From positions 62,001-126,000 of the forward strand of contig CAVSRB010000007.1 in the NCBI GenBank assembly GCA_963730305.1: a stretch of DNA of 64,000 bases, in the 5' to 3' direction. Numbering within the stretch: the first letter of the stretch is position 1; every line of letters starts with the position of its first letter. Under the pieces are notes generated by a model. It was not told the origin of the DNA, searched no databases, and saw only the letters and a program-made list of their open reading frames with translations. Shown here one piece after another: positions 1-9,323 of this stretch. The stretch comes from CAMYMQ01 sp963730305. Its GTDB lineage: Bacteria > Pseudomonadota > Alphaproteobacteria > Bin65. The translations under genes were made by a program, and so were the position numbers.

Positions 1-24
1 ACCGGGGGAAGCGGCTATCAAGGC

Positions 25-465
25 GTGTCCCGTCCCGAACGATCCGTAGCGATGAGCCAGCGCCCGACCCTCGAAGACTTCCGCCGCATCGACCTGCGCG
101 CCAAATACCCGCAGCTGATCGGCGCGGAGCTGACCGCCTGCGCCGACGGCCACGCCGAGGTCACGCTGCCGTGGCGCGAGGACCTGGGCCAGCACAACGG
201 CTTCCTCCACGGCGCGCTGGTCGGCTTCCTCGCCGACTACGCCTGCGCCTGGGCGGCGGGCTCGATCGCCGGCGACGTGGTGACGTCGAGCTATACCCTC
301 AACATCGTCGCGCCCGGCATCGGCGAGCGCTTCATCGGCCGCGGCGACGTGGTCAAGGCGTCGAAGCGCCAGATCACCTGCCGCGCCGACGTGTTCGCGG
401 TGCAGGGGGGCGCCGAGAAGCTGATCGCCATCGCCAACGCCGTGATCATGCCGCTGAAGGGGTAG
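25..465 (+). CDS. PaaI-type hotdog-fold thioesterase
   Basis: Small hotdog-fold thioesterase of the PaaI/YigI type, expected to hydrolyse an acyl- or aryl-CoA thioester in the cytoplasm. Counting from the ATG at 52 (137 aa), residues 48-64 carry the family signature HNGFLHGALVGFLADYA, with the catalytic-loop HG and the following acidic Asp62. The protein ends after one complete hotdog domain. Two starts are possible. The GTG at 25 has a purine run (gggggaa, 4-10) somewhat far upstream, while the ATG at 52 lacks a clear ribosome-binding site but gives the usual family length. Substrate cannot be inferred, because the next gene (a cyclase) is functionally unrelated. Confidence 0.85.
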   Translation: MSRPERSVAMSQRPTLEDFRRIDLRAKYPQLIGAELTACADGHAEVTLPWREDLGQHNGFLHGALVGFLADYACAWAAGSIAGDVVTSSYTLNIVAPGIGERFIGRGDVVKASKRQITCRADVFAVQGGAEKLIAIANAVIMPLKG

Positions 466-592
466 CGGCCGCCGTCCCACGACTAATCCTTTGCCTATCC
501 CGGCCCGCCGGGCGGCAGTATGCTGCGGCATAAAACAAGCGCCCCCTTGCCAGACCTCCGTTTGACTTGTGGGAGGATAAAGGGAAACGCCC

Positions 593-2373
593 ATGTCATC
601 CGTCGAACGGAAACTGACGACGATCCTGGCCGCCGACGTCGTCTCGTTCAGCAAGCTCATGGGCGCCGACGAGGTCGGGACGCTCGACGCGCTCAAGTCG
701 TGCCGCGCGATCATCGACGGCAGCATTGCTTCCCATCATGGACGGATCTTCGGCGGCGCCGGCGATTCGGTGATTGCCGAATTCGTCAGCCCGCTGGAAG
801 CGATGATGTGCGCGCTGGAATTTCAGAAGCTGATCGGCGAGCGCAACGACCATTTCGCCGACCGCCCCAGGATGGAGTTCCGGGTCGGCATCAACATCGG
901 CGACGTCGTCATCGACGGCGACAACCTCTATGGCGACGGCGTCAACGTCGCCGCGCGGGTCGAGTCCATCGGCAACCCGGGCAGCATCTGCATCTCGCGC
1001 AAGGTCTACGAGGAGGTCAAGCGCAAGCTCAACGTGCTCTTCGTCGACGGCGGCCTGCAGCAGCTCAAGAACATCGAGGACCCGGTCGAGGTCTATCACA
1101 TCGAAGCGAACGACGACGACGCCGGGGCGACCGAGCCCTGGCGCCGACGAAGAAGGAAGAGAAGCCGGGCAAGGCTGCCGCCGCCAAGGGGGGCTTCGAC
1201 AAGCCGTCGATCGCGGTGCTGCCCTTCGCCAACATGTCGGCCGACCCCGAGCAGGGCTTCTTCGCCGACGGCATCACCGAGGACATCATCACCGGGCTGT
1301 CCCGCTTCCCCAGCCTGGTCGTGATCGCCCGGAACTCGACCTTCACCTACAAGGACAAGGCGGTGAACGTGACCGACGTCGGCAAGGAGCTGCACGTCGG
1401 CTACGTCGTCGAGGGCAGCGTGCGCAAGGCGGGCAACCGGGTGCGGGTCACCGTCCAGCTGGTCGACGCCACCAACGGCGAGCACGTCTGGGCGGAACGC
1501 TACGACCGGGAGCTCGACGACATCTTCGATCTCCAGGACGAGCTGTGCCAGTCGATCGTCGCGACCATGCCCGGACGGCTGGAAGCGGCGGCGGCCAAGC
1601 AGATCGACCGCAAGCCCCCGGAAGACATGGCGGCCTATGACTTCCTGCTGGCGGCGAAGATCCATCACCACAAGTTCACCAAGGAGGATAACGCCGAGGC
1701 GCTGGGCCTGCTCAACAGGGCGATCGAACTGCAGCCCGACTTCGCCGCCGCGCACGCGTGGAAGGCCTGCACCTTGGGCCAGGCCCTGGCGCGCGGCTAC
1801 TCCGAATACAGCGACGCGACCCTGACCGAATCGCGCGAGGTGGCGGAAACCGCCTACCGGCTGGACCAGAACGACGTCGAGGCCAACCGCATCCTGTGCG
1901 AGTGGGCGATGTACGATCGCGACTGGGACAAGGCCAGGCTCCATCAGGACCGGGCGTTTTCGGCCAATCCCAACGACCCCCGCCTCGTCGCCCAGCGCGG
2001 CGAGCTGAAAACGTGGCTGGGCGAGCCGGAGGAAGGGGTGAAGCTCCTCAAGACCGCGATGCGTCTCGATCCGATCGACGCCCACACGCGCGCGCATCTG
2101 CTGGGCCGCGCCTGTTATGCCCTGCATCAATACGACGACGCCCTGAGTGCCTATCAGCAGATCCCGGCGCCACGCATCGGCCACCGCGCCGACATGGCGG
2201 CGTGCCTGGCCGAGCTCGGCAGGGACGGCGAGGCGAAAGCACAGGTCGACGCCGTCCTGAAGCTCGATCCCGCCTTCACGACGGCAGCCTATGTCGACGG
2301 CCTCTACTACGTTCGCGACGCCGACCGCGCGAATCACGCCGAAGGGCTCCACAAGGCCGGCTTCGGGCAGTAG
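593..2373 (+). CDS. Adenylate/guanylate cyclase with TolB-like and TPR domains (frameshifted)
   Basis: Class III nucleotide cyclase of the common alphaproteobacterial cyclase-TPR type. The N-terminal ~175 residues form the catalytic domain: ADVVSFSKLM holds the metal Asp, then FGGAGDSVIAEF, then NLYGDGVNVAARVESI. Next comes a TolB/FlgO-like domain (KPSIAVLPFANMSADPEQ ... VEGSVRKAGNRVRVTVQL), then about five TPR units to the stop. The catalytic domain is read from the ATG at 593 in one frame and the rest in the -1 frame. The switch lies at about 1137-1145, in the Pro/Lys linker, and a single missing base restores a ~593-aa protein. No SD is obvious except the purine-rich ggaggataaaggga before 593. 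It probably makes cAMP; the signal it senses is not visible. Confidence 0.85.
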
Positions 2374-2544
2374 CGCGCCGAGACTGGAACGCCGCCCGCC
2401 CGAGCCTAGATTCCGGGTCGAGACCGATCACCCAGATCCCGGAGACCATGGGGTCGAGCCCGCCCTAACACAGGTTGGTTCGTCCCCGCCGCCGGCGCGC
2501 TATCACCGTCGTCCGACACCGCAGGGAACGATGGAGAGAACATC

Positions 2545-2754
2545 ATGGCGGACAACGTCTATCGCGTCATCGAAGTCGTCGGCTCGTCGCCGGAGGGACT
2601 CGACGCGGCCATACAGAACGGCGTCAGGCGGGCGGCCAAGACCATGCGCAACCTGGACTGGTTCAAGGTCACCGAGATCCGCGGCCACCTCGACGACGGC
2701 GCCGTCCGGCACTACCAGGTCGGCCTCAAGATCGGCTTCCGCCTCGACGACTGA
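2545..2754 (+). CDS. Dodecin family flavin-binding protein
   Basis: 69-aa dodecin, a protein that assembles into hollow dodecamers storing or buffering flavins in the cytoplasm. The whole protein matches the family: VYRVIEVVGSSPEGLDAAI at the N-terminus, a central helix (RRAAKTMRNLDWFKV) containing the Trp that stacks on the isoalloxazine ring, and C-terminal strands ending in GLKIGFRLDD. An SD (ggagag, 2533-2538) sits 6 nt before the ATG. It is a stand-alone gene followed by pirin genes. Confidence 0.92.
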   Translation: MADNVYRVIEVVGSSPEGLDAAIQNGVRRAAKTMRNLDWFKVTEIRGHLDDGAVRHYQVGLKIGFRLDD

Positions 2755-2862
2755 CCGGCGGGCCGGACGCGGCCGCCGCGCCCGGCATTGCGCCCATGAC
2801 TGGAACGGAGGAGCTGGAAACCTAGATTCCGGGACAGAAGAGCCCATCATCCGGAGACCGCC

Positions 2863-3735
2863 ATGACCGACCGCTGGCGTCCCATCGCGCGCCTCGTCCC
2901 GGCCGAGCCGGCCAGCGACGGCGCGGGCGTGCGCCTGAACCGCTCGATCGCGACCGCCAACCTGCCCGCGCTCGACCCCTTCCTGCTGCTCGACGAGTTC
3001 AACTCCGAGGACAAGGACGACTATATCGCCGGCTTCCCGGAGCATCCGCACCGCGGCTTCGAGACGGTCACCTACATGATCGAGGGCCGCATGCGCCACG
3101 AGGACAACGCCGGCAACTCGGGCCTGCTGCGCTCGGGCGGCGTCCAGTGGATGACCGCCGGCCGCGGGATATTGCACTCGGAGATGCCCGAGCAGGAGGA
3201 CGGCCGGATGCAGGGCTTCCAGCTCTGGGTCAACCTGCCGTCTCGGCTCAAGATGAGCGACCCGCGCTACCAGGACATCGAGCCCGAGGACGTGCCGACG
3301 GTCGAGACCGAGACCGGCGCGACGGTGCGCGTCATCGCCGGCGAGCACGGCGGCGCGACCGGCCCGGTCCAGGACGTGTTCGTGCGCCCGCTCTACCTCG
3401 ACATCACCCTGCCGGCCGGCGCGTCGGTCAGCCAGTCGGTCCCGGCGGGCCATACGGGCTTCGTCTACGTCTTCGGCGGCGAGGGCGTGACCGTGACCGA
3501 GGGCGAGCCCAAAGGCGACGGCGGTGAAGGCTTCCCGGTGCGCTACCGCAACCTCGCGGTGCTCGGCGACGGCGACCGGGTCGGCCTGCGCAACGACACC
3601 GGCGCGGAAGCGCGCCTGCTGCTGGTCGCCGGCGCGCCGATCGGCGAACCGATCGCCCGCTACGGCCCGTTCGTGATGAACACCGAGCAGGAGATTTACC
3701 AGGCCTTCAAGGACTTCCAGGAGGGCAACTTCTGA
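2863..3735 (+). CDS. Pirin family protein (copy 1)
   Basis: 290-aa bicupin of the pirin family, whose members are iron-binding and in several cases have quercetinase-like dioxygenase activity or bind regulatory proteins. The N-terminal cupin holds the metal ligands by alignment to known pirins: His61 and His63 in HPHRGFETV, then His105 and Glu107 in ILHSEMPE. The C-terminal cupin (from about residue 170) ends with the family tail FVMNTEQEIYQAFKDFQEG. The start is set by ggagacc ten nt upstream. A second pirin follows after 8 nt, probably as a co-transcribed duplicate. Confidence 0.92.
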   Translation: MTDRWRPIARLVPAEPASDGAGVRLNRSIATANLPALDPFLLLDEFNSEDKDDYIAGFPEHPHRGFETVTYMIEGRMRHEDNAGNSGLLRSGGVQWMTAGRGILHSEMPEQEDGRMQGFQLWVNLPSRLKMSDPRYQDIEPEDVPTVETETGATVRVIAGEHGGATGPVQDVFVRPLYLDITLPAGASVSQSVPAGHTGFVYVFGGEGVTVTEGEPKGDGGEGFPVRYRNLAVLGDGDRVGLRNDTGAEARLLLVAGAPIGEPIARYGPFVMNTEQEIYQAFKDFQEGNF

Positions 3736-3743
3736 GCGCCCCC

Positions 3744-4633
3744 GTGATTTCGGACGCGGGCGCGCCCGCCGGGATGCCGGACGCGGCCGCCACCGAGGCC
3801 CGGCGGGTCGTCGCGATCGCGCCGCCGGTGCCCGCGGGCATGGCCGGCCTGCGCCTCCAGCGCATGATCGGCACCCCGGCGCTCGGCCAGATCGACCCGT
3901 TCCTGCTGCTGTCGGAGTTCGGCCATCCGGAGCGAGACGGCCCGCTCGGCGGCTTCCCCGAGCACCCGCACCGCGGCTTCGAGACGGTGACCTACATGGT
4001 CGAGGGCGCGATGCGGCACCGGGATTCGACCGGCGCGGAAGGCCTGATCGGCCCGGGCGGCGCCCAGTGGATGACCGCGGCGCGCGGCGTGCTCCACTCG
4101 GAGTTCCCCGAGCCCGACGCGGCCGGCCGGGTCCTGGGCGTCCAGCTCTGGCTCAACCTCCCGGCCCGGCTCAAGATGACCCCGGCGACCTACCGCGACC
4201 TCGACGCGAGCGAGATCCCCGAGGTGGCGCTGCCCGACGGCGGCCGGGTCCGGGTGATCGCGGGCGAGATCGCCGGCGCCGCGGGCCCGATGAGCGACGG
4301 CGCCGTCGCCCCGGTCATCCTCGACCTGCGCCTGCCCGCCGGCGCGCGGGCCGACCTGCCGCTGCCGGCCGGCCACAACGCCTTCGTCTACGCCATCGAG
4401 GGATCGCCGGCGGTGGGCGAGAGCGACCCCGTCCCCCTGCCCGCCAAGCATCTCGGCGTGCTCGACGGCGGCGGCCGCCTCGTCGTCGCGAACCCGGGCG
4501 AGACCGAGGCCATCCTGCTCGTCGCCGCCGCCCGCCCGCTCGACGAGCCGGTGGTGGCCTACGGCCCGTTCGTGATGAACACCGAGCAGGAGATCTACCA
4601 GGCGTTCAAGGACTTCCAGAGGGGCGGTTCTAG
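3744..4633 (+). CDS. Pirin family protein (copy 2, C-terminal frameshift)
   Basis: Diverged paralogue of the preceding pirin with the same ligand set (His74, His76, His118, Glu120) and the same tail, FVMNTEQEIYQAFKDFQ. Directly after this tail the frame is lost: as written, it runs on in a meaningless frame to 4970. One extra G at about 4620 would give QEGRF and a TAG at 4631-4633, exactly matching how copy 1 ends (QEGNF-stop). I therefore place the real end at 4633. The start is GTG 3744, or ATG 3774 if the extra N-terminal Ala/Pro-rich stretch is not translated. Confidence 0.85.
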
Positions 4634-5040
4634 ACCCCGACCCCGCCAGCCCGGCGCGGTGCTGCGTCCCCTCGCCCGCGGTAATCGCCAGCGAGCCGCG
4701 AGGGCGCCGGACCAGGCCGCGGTGCCAAACGCCGCGGGGGACGCGGCAGGCCTGGCCCGGTTCGAGGGCAACCACGCTCCCGGCCCGCCGGCCTCGGTCT
4801 CACCGGGATCGAGCACGATCGACATCTCGCCCGACAGCAGGATCAGGATCTCCTCGCCCTCGGGGTCATCTCCCAGTGGGGCCAGTCCTCGGTCATGTCG
4901 AAGGCCGCCGTCAGCCGGCCCTCATCGTGCGCCTGCCGGCGATGACGTCGGGCCAGAAATCCGGCGGTGAGCGGGACCGCCGTCGCCGCATCCTCGCCGG
5001 CGAGGAACAGGTAGGTCTCGCGCGGGTCGAGGGCCTTCAC
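4630..5040 (-). CDS. Cupin-domain protein (multiple frameshifts)
   Basis: Small single-cupin protein of about 130 aa in the original frame. From GTG 5040 it reads VKALDPRETYLFLAGEDA ... FDMTEDWPHWEM, then a shift near 4866 continues HPEGEEILILLSGEMSIVLD. A second shift near 4773 continues VALEPGQACRVPRGVWHRG and AITAGEGTQHR. These fragments form one cupin with the metal-binding pattern HPEGEE and VPxGxWH. No stop appears in the last frame near the pirin end; the shared palindromic ctag at 4630-4633 would be the stop if one more indel is present. It lies 14 nt after the GFA gene and probably in its operon. Function unknown. Confidence 0.6.
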
Positions 5041-5054
5041 CGGTCGCGGGCGCG

Positions 5055-5516
5055 CTATCCCTGCGCCGCGCGCTGGGCGTAGCGCTCGATCAGCGGGCCG
5101 AAGCCGCCCTCGGGCTGGGTCTCGAAGGCCAGCATGTCGTCGCTGATCACCACCCAGGGCTGCTTGCTGCGGGTCCAGACGTGGCCGGCCGGGTGCAGCC
5201 ACTTGGTGTCGTCGAGGGTGCCGCCGCGGACGATGGCGATGGGCACGCCCTCGGGCTGGTGGAACAGGCGCACCCCGCAGGTGCCGCAGAAGTTGGCGGT
5301 GTTCTTGCGCCCGCTGTCCGCGGTGCGGGTCCACTGCCGGACTTCGCCCTGGGTGATCTTCAGCGCCTCGGCGGGCACGATCACCGATTCGCCGAAGGCG
5401 CTGGCCGACTGCTTCTGGCACTCGGTGCAGTGGCAGCAGACCACCGTCAGCGGCTCGGCCGAGATTTCGTAGCGCACGGCGCCGCACTGGCAGCCCCCGG
5501 TATACGGTGCAGGCAT
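5055..5516 (-). CDS. GFA/CENP-V domain zinc protein
   Basis: 153-aa protein of the glutathione-dependent formaldehyde-activating (GFA) family. The zinc ligands are present: Cys9 and Cys11 (GCQCGAVRYE), Cys28/Cys30/Cys33 (CCHCTECQK) and Cys77/Cys80 (FCGTCGVRLF). Members bind two zinc ions, but most do not have proven formaldehyde activity, so the reaction is not assigned. A strong SD (gggagg) precedes the ATG. It lies 44 nt downstream of ilvD on the same strand and just upstream of the cupin gene, suggesting one transcript. Confidence 0.88.
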   Translation of the reverse strand: MPAPYTGGCQCGAVRYEISAEPLTVVCCHCTECQKQSASAFGESVIVPAEALKITQGEVRQWTRTADSGRKNTANFCGTCGVRLFHQPEGVPIAIVRGGTLDDTKWLHPAGHVWTRSKQPWVVISDDMLAFETQPEGGFGPLIERYAQRAAQG

Positions 5517-5560
5517 GTGTCTTTCCTCCCGTGTCGGGCGCCGGCGGCGCCGCGTTGAAA

Positions 5561-7481
5561 CTAGGCTCCCACCGTCTCCGGCGTCTTGGGCTTGACCGTC
5601 GAGGCTTCGCCGCCCTGGTCGGGCGTCTCGTCGAATTCGCCGAGGTCGCGCACCGCGCCGTAGGCGGCCGAGGTCGCCAAGCAGCGCGTAGGCCTTGAGC
5701 GCGGTCGAGACCTGGCGCTCGCGCGGGCGCGCCGGCTTCCAGGCCTTGGCGCCCTTGGCCTCCATCGCCGCGCGGCGCTTCTCCAGGGTGGCGTCGTCGA
5801 CGGCGACGTCGATGGTCCGGTTCGGGATGTCGATCTCGATCATGTCGCCCTCCTCGACCAGGCCGATGGCGCCGCCCTGGGCGGCCTCCGGCGAGGCGTG
5901 GCCGATCGACAGGCCCGAGGTGCCGCCCGAGAAGCGGCCGTCGGTGACCAGGGCGCAGTCCTTGCCCAGCCCCATCGATTTCAGATAGCTGGTCGGATAG
6001 AGCATCTCCTGCATGCCCGGCCCGCCCTTGGGGCCCTCGTAGCGGATCACGACGACGTCGCCCTTCTTGATCTCGCCGGCGAGGATGCCGGCGACCGCGC
6101 CGTCCTGGGACTCGTAGATCTTCGCCGGGCCCTTGAACTTCAGGATGCTCTCGTCGACGCCGGCGGTCTTCACGATGCAGCCGTCGCGGGCGATGTTGCC
6201 GTAGAGCACGGCGAGCCCGCCGTCGGCGCTGTAGGCGTGGGCCTTGTCGCGGATGCAGCCGCCGTCGCGGTCGGTGTCGAGGTCGTCCCACAGCCGCTCC
6301 TGGGAGAAGGCCTCGGTGGTGCGCACCCCGCCGGGCGCGGCGCGGTAGAACTGCCTGACCGCGTCGTCCGACGTCTTGACCACGTCCCACTTGGCGAGCG
6401 CGTCGGCCATCGTTTCCGAATGCACGGTGGCCACGCTGGTATCGAGCAGGCCGGCGCGGTCGAGCTCGCCCAGGATCGCCATGATGCCGCCGGCGCGGTG
6501 GACGTCCTCCAGGTGATAGTCCTGGGTCGACGGCGCGACCTTGCAGATGTTGGGCACCTTGCGGGACAGCCGGTCGATGTCGGCCATGGTGAAGTCGACC
6601 TTGCCCTCGCGCGCGATGGCGAGCAGGTGGAGGACCGTGTTGGTCGACCCGCCCATGGCGATGTCGAGCGCCATGGCGTTCTCGAAGGCCGGGAAGGTGG
6701 CGATGCCCCGGGGTGTTGCCCGCACGTCGTCCTTCTCGTACCAGCGCTTGGCCAGGTCGACGATGCGCCGGCCCGCCTCCTCGAACAGCCGCCTGCGGTA
6801 GGCGTGGGTCGCCAGCACCGAGCCGTTGCCCGGCAGCGCCAGGCCCAGCGCCTCGGCCAGGCAGTTCATCGAGTTGGCGGTGAACATGCCCGAGCACGAC
6901 CCGCAGGTCGGGCAGGCCGAGCGCTCGTATTCGGCGACGTCGGCGTCGCTGGCGTTGGGGTCGGCGGCCTTGACCATGGCGTCGATCAGGTCGGCCTTGC
7001 CGGTCTCGCCCGATTCGAGGATCACCTTGCCGGCCTCCATCGGCCCGCCCGAGACGAAGATCGCCGGCACGTTCAGCCGCATCGCGGCCATCAGCATGCC
7101 CGGCGTGATCTTGTCGCAGTTGGAGATGCACACCAGCGCGTCGGCGCAGTGGGCGTTGACCATGTACTCGACCGCGTCGGCGATCAGCTCGCGCGACGGC
7201 AGGCTGTAGAGCATGCCGTCATGGCCCATGGCGATGCCGTCGTCGACCGCGATGGTGTTGAATTCCTTGGCCACCCCGCCCGCCTTCTCGACCTCCGCGG
7301 CGACGATCTTGCCCAGGTCGCGCAGGTGGACGTGGCCGGGCACGAACTGGGTGAAGCTGTTCGCGATCGCGATGATCGGCTTGCCGAAATCGTCGTCGGT
7401 CATGCCGGTGGCGCGCCACAGGCTGCGCGCGCCGGCCATGTTGCGGCCGTGGGTGGTGGTGCGGGATCGGTACTGGGGCAC
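5561..7481 (-). CDS. ilvD: Dihydroxy-acid dehydratase IlvD (3'-end frameshift)
   Basis: Fe-S dehydratase of valine/isoleucine synthesis, converting 2,3-dihydroxy-isovalerate or -methylvalerate to the 2-oxo acid. The start is GTG 7481 (VPQYRSRTTTHGRNMAGARS) with the SD gggagg. Cluster and metal residues are visible: Asp81 in AVDDGIAMGHDGM, Cys122 (ISNCDKITPGM) and Cys190/193/196 (ACPTCGSCSGMF). The typical C-terminus (ATSAAYGAVRDLGEFDETPD ... ETVGA-stop at 5561-5563) is in a different frame. One extra T at about 5681 (gctgctTggcg) accounts for it. Length is then ~640 aa, normal for the family. Confidence 0.93.
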
Positions 7482-7650
7482 GGTGGCCTCCCTTTCGATA
7501 TGCCCGTCCGGCGGCGAAACGCGGGCCGGGCGCTCTCTGGCGGTAGGGCGGAAAATGGCGCGCGCCGGGGCCGAGGTCAACGGCGCGGCGCGTTTCGGCG
7601 GCGGTGCGCGCACCGCTGGCAGGAGCCGGGAAATGTCCTAACATCCGGGT

Positions 7651-7995
7651 ATGCGCGCCGTTCTCCCCCCGCTTCTGGTGTGCGCCCTGCTCCTCGCCGG
7701 CTGCGGCCCCGACGAGGGCCAGGCCGCGCTGTGCGAGCGGGTGGTCACGGTGCTCGAGGGCAACGACGGCGTGACCCTGCTCGGCAGCCGGAAGCTCGCG
7801 GGCGACGACGCGGCGGTGGCGATCCGCTACCGCCTGGGCGCGGCCGGCGCGCCCGAGCGGACGGTGGTCTGCCGCTTCGCCGGCGCCGGCATCGGCGCGG
7901 GCCGGCTGCGCCTGGTCGGGGTGCGCCGCAACGACGGCACCAGCCTGTCGCGGCTGTCCCTCGGCCGGCTCCGCGCCCGGCTCAACATCGAGTGA
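7651..7995 (+). CDS. Small predicted lipoprotein
   Basis: 114-aa protein with a lipoprotein signal peptide: a hydrophobic stretch (LPPLLVCALLLAGC) ending in the lipobox LAGC with acylated Cys18. The mature part (about 96 aa) has two further cysteines (Cys in AALCERVV and in TVVCRFAG) that could pair. No known domain is recognised. The ATG is at 7651, divergent from ilvD by 170 nt. The next gene (LivH-like) begins 6 nt downstream, so the two are probably co-transcribed. Confidence 0.65.
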   Translation: MRAVLPPLLVCALLLAGCGPDEGQAALCERVVTVLEGNDGVTLLGSRKLAGDDAAVAIRYRLGAAGAPERTVVCRFAGAGIGAGRLRLVGVRRNDGTSLSRLSLGRLRARLNIE

Positions 7996-8000
7996 CGGCG

Positions 8001-8967
8001 ATGGCCTCGGGCGGCTACCTGCTCCAGCAGCTCGTCACCACGGCGACCATCGGCGCGATCTACGCCCTGATCGCGGTCGGCTACACCCTCGGCCACGGCG
8101 TCGTCCGCCAGTTCAACCTCGCCCACGGCGCGCTCTACGCCACCGGCGGCTACGGCGCCTTCATCCTGGCCGTGGTCTGCGGCGTCTACGGGCTGGCCCA
8201 CGCCGTGGTCCTGCCGATCCTGCTGGCCGGCGCGGCGGTCGTCGGCGGGGCCTACGGGCTGGTCGGGTCGCGGCTGCTCTACCGCCGCATCGCCGCCCCG
8301 GCCGGCTTCGCGCCGCTGGTCGCCAGCGTCGGCCTGCTGATGTTCCTGGCCGAATACCTGCGGCTGCTGCAGCAGAGCGGGACCCTGTTCCTGCGCCCCC
8401 TGTTCGGCCGCGCCATCGTGCTCAGCGGCGACCCCGGCGCGGGCCGCGACCCGGCGAGCTTCACGGTCGTCGTCACCGGCAGCCACCTCGCGGTGTGGGC
8501 GACCGCGGCGCTGGCCCTGGCCGGGCTCGGCCTGTGGCTCGGCGCGCTCCCGGCTCGGCCGCGAGCTGCGGGCGGTCGCCGACGACCCCAAGATGGCGGC
8601 GCTGGCCGGCGTCGCCACCGGCCGCACGGTCGGCCTGGCCTTCACGCTGGGCGCGGCACTGGCCGGGATCGCCGGGGCGCTGACCGTGGTCCGCTACGGC
8701 GTGGTCGGGCCCTACATGGGCGTCGTGGTCGGCCTGAAGGCGCTGACCGCCGCGGTGGTCGGCGGGGTCGGCTCGGTGCGCGGCGCGGTGTTCGGCGGGT
8801 TCCTGGTCGGCGCGGTCGAGACCGGCTGGGCGGCGTGGTTCCCGTCCGACTACCGCGAGCTGGTCGTGTTCGCGCTGCTGGTCGCGGTCCTGATCTTCCG
8901 CCCCGACGGCCTGTTCGCCCGCCCCCGGGTCGAGCGGATACCCGGCGTCGGCGGCGCGCGGTGGTAG
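8001..8967 (+). CDS. LivH-like branched-chain amino-acid ABC permease (frameshifted, orphan)
   Basis: Integral membrane permease of the LivH family (about 322 aa, eight or more hydrophobic segments). The start MASGGYLLQQLVTTATIGAI with YALIAVGYTLGHGVVRQFNLAHG is the family N-terminus. The C-terminal half (GRELRAVADDPKMAALAGV ... IFRPDGLFARP) is in the +1 frame. A one-base insertion at about 8550 explains the break, within the cytoplasmic EAA-type loop. No LivM, LivG, LivF or binding protein lies nearby, so its partners must be elsewhere or the set is incomplete. The last codons and stop are duplicated in a 24-nt tandem repeat. Confidence 0.82.
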
Positions 8968-8991
8968 GGCGTCGGCGGCGCGCGGTGGTAG
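8944..8991 (+). repeat. Perfect 24-nt tandem duplication across the livH-like stop codon
   Basis: Two identical 24-nt units (8944-8967 and 8968-8991), each ending in gcgcggtggtag. The first unit encodes GVGGARW plus the stop of the permease; the second repeats the same codons and stop in frame. Loss of the first stop would simply extend the protein by the same eight codons. Confidence 0.95.
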
Positions 8992-9009
8992 GGCGGCGAG
9001 GTCGCCCGT

Positions 9010-9293
9010 CATCGCATCCTTCGAGGCTCGCTTCGCTCACGCCTCAGGATGAGCCGGTGCTTGCAAGGCCCGGTTTCCGCTTCGGCTCACCCTGAGGTGC
9101 CCGCGCAGCGGGCCTCGAAGGGCGAGCCGCCGCGGGGTGCCCGTCATCGCATCCTTCGAGACGGCCGCGATGCGGCCTCCTCAGGATGAAGGCGCAAAAC
9201 GACGTCAGAGACCTGGAAAATCTTCATCCTGAGGAGCCCCGCAGGGGCGTCTCGAAGCTTCATCCTGAGGAGCCCCGCAGGGGCGTCTCGAAG
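9010..9293. repeat. Cluster of palindromic REP-like units
   Basis: The ~330-nt gap between the permease and valS is filled with copies of one palindromic family. The unit core is ATCCTTCGAG ... CTCAGGATGA around a variable GC stem. Copies are at about 9014-9055 (+), 9082-9122 (inverted, diverged), 9147-9189 (+), 9222-9257 and 9258-9293 (both inverted). Each can fold into a hairpin. The same core recurs at 12165-12205 and inside dnaE2 (31163-31273). No gene is visible here; the units follow the 3' ends of two convergent genes and could act as a bidirectional terminator. Confidence 0.85.
9222..9293. repeat. Perfect 36-nt direct repeat of one REP unit
   Basis: The unit starting cttcatcctgaggagc and ending ggcgtctcgaag occurs twice head to tail with no mismatch (9222-9257, 9258-9293). 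This indicates a recent tandem duplication within the REP cluster, immediately downstream of the valS stop at 9324. Confidence 0.95.
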
Positions 9294-9323
9294 GATGGGA
9301 TGCCGCGCGCCGCCCCCGGCGCC

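Noticed and set aside
1096..2352. Long minus-strand frame opposite the cyclase/TPR gene
   Set aside because: Shadow of a clear TPR-coding sequence; no start signal, no family resemblance.
4634..4970. C-terminal extension of the second pirin to 4970
   Set aside because: Arg/Pro/Ser-rich nonsense frame opposite the cupin coding sequence; a one-base correction gives the family's normal end.
8992..9323. CRISPR array from the repeated 36-nt units near 9.2 kb
   Set aside because: Units are palindromic REP elements in both orientations, directly abutting or irregularly spaced, with no unique spacers and no cas genes.
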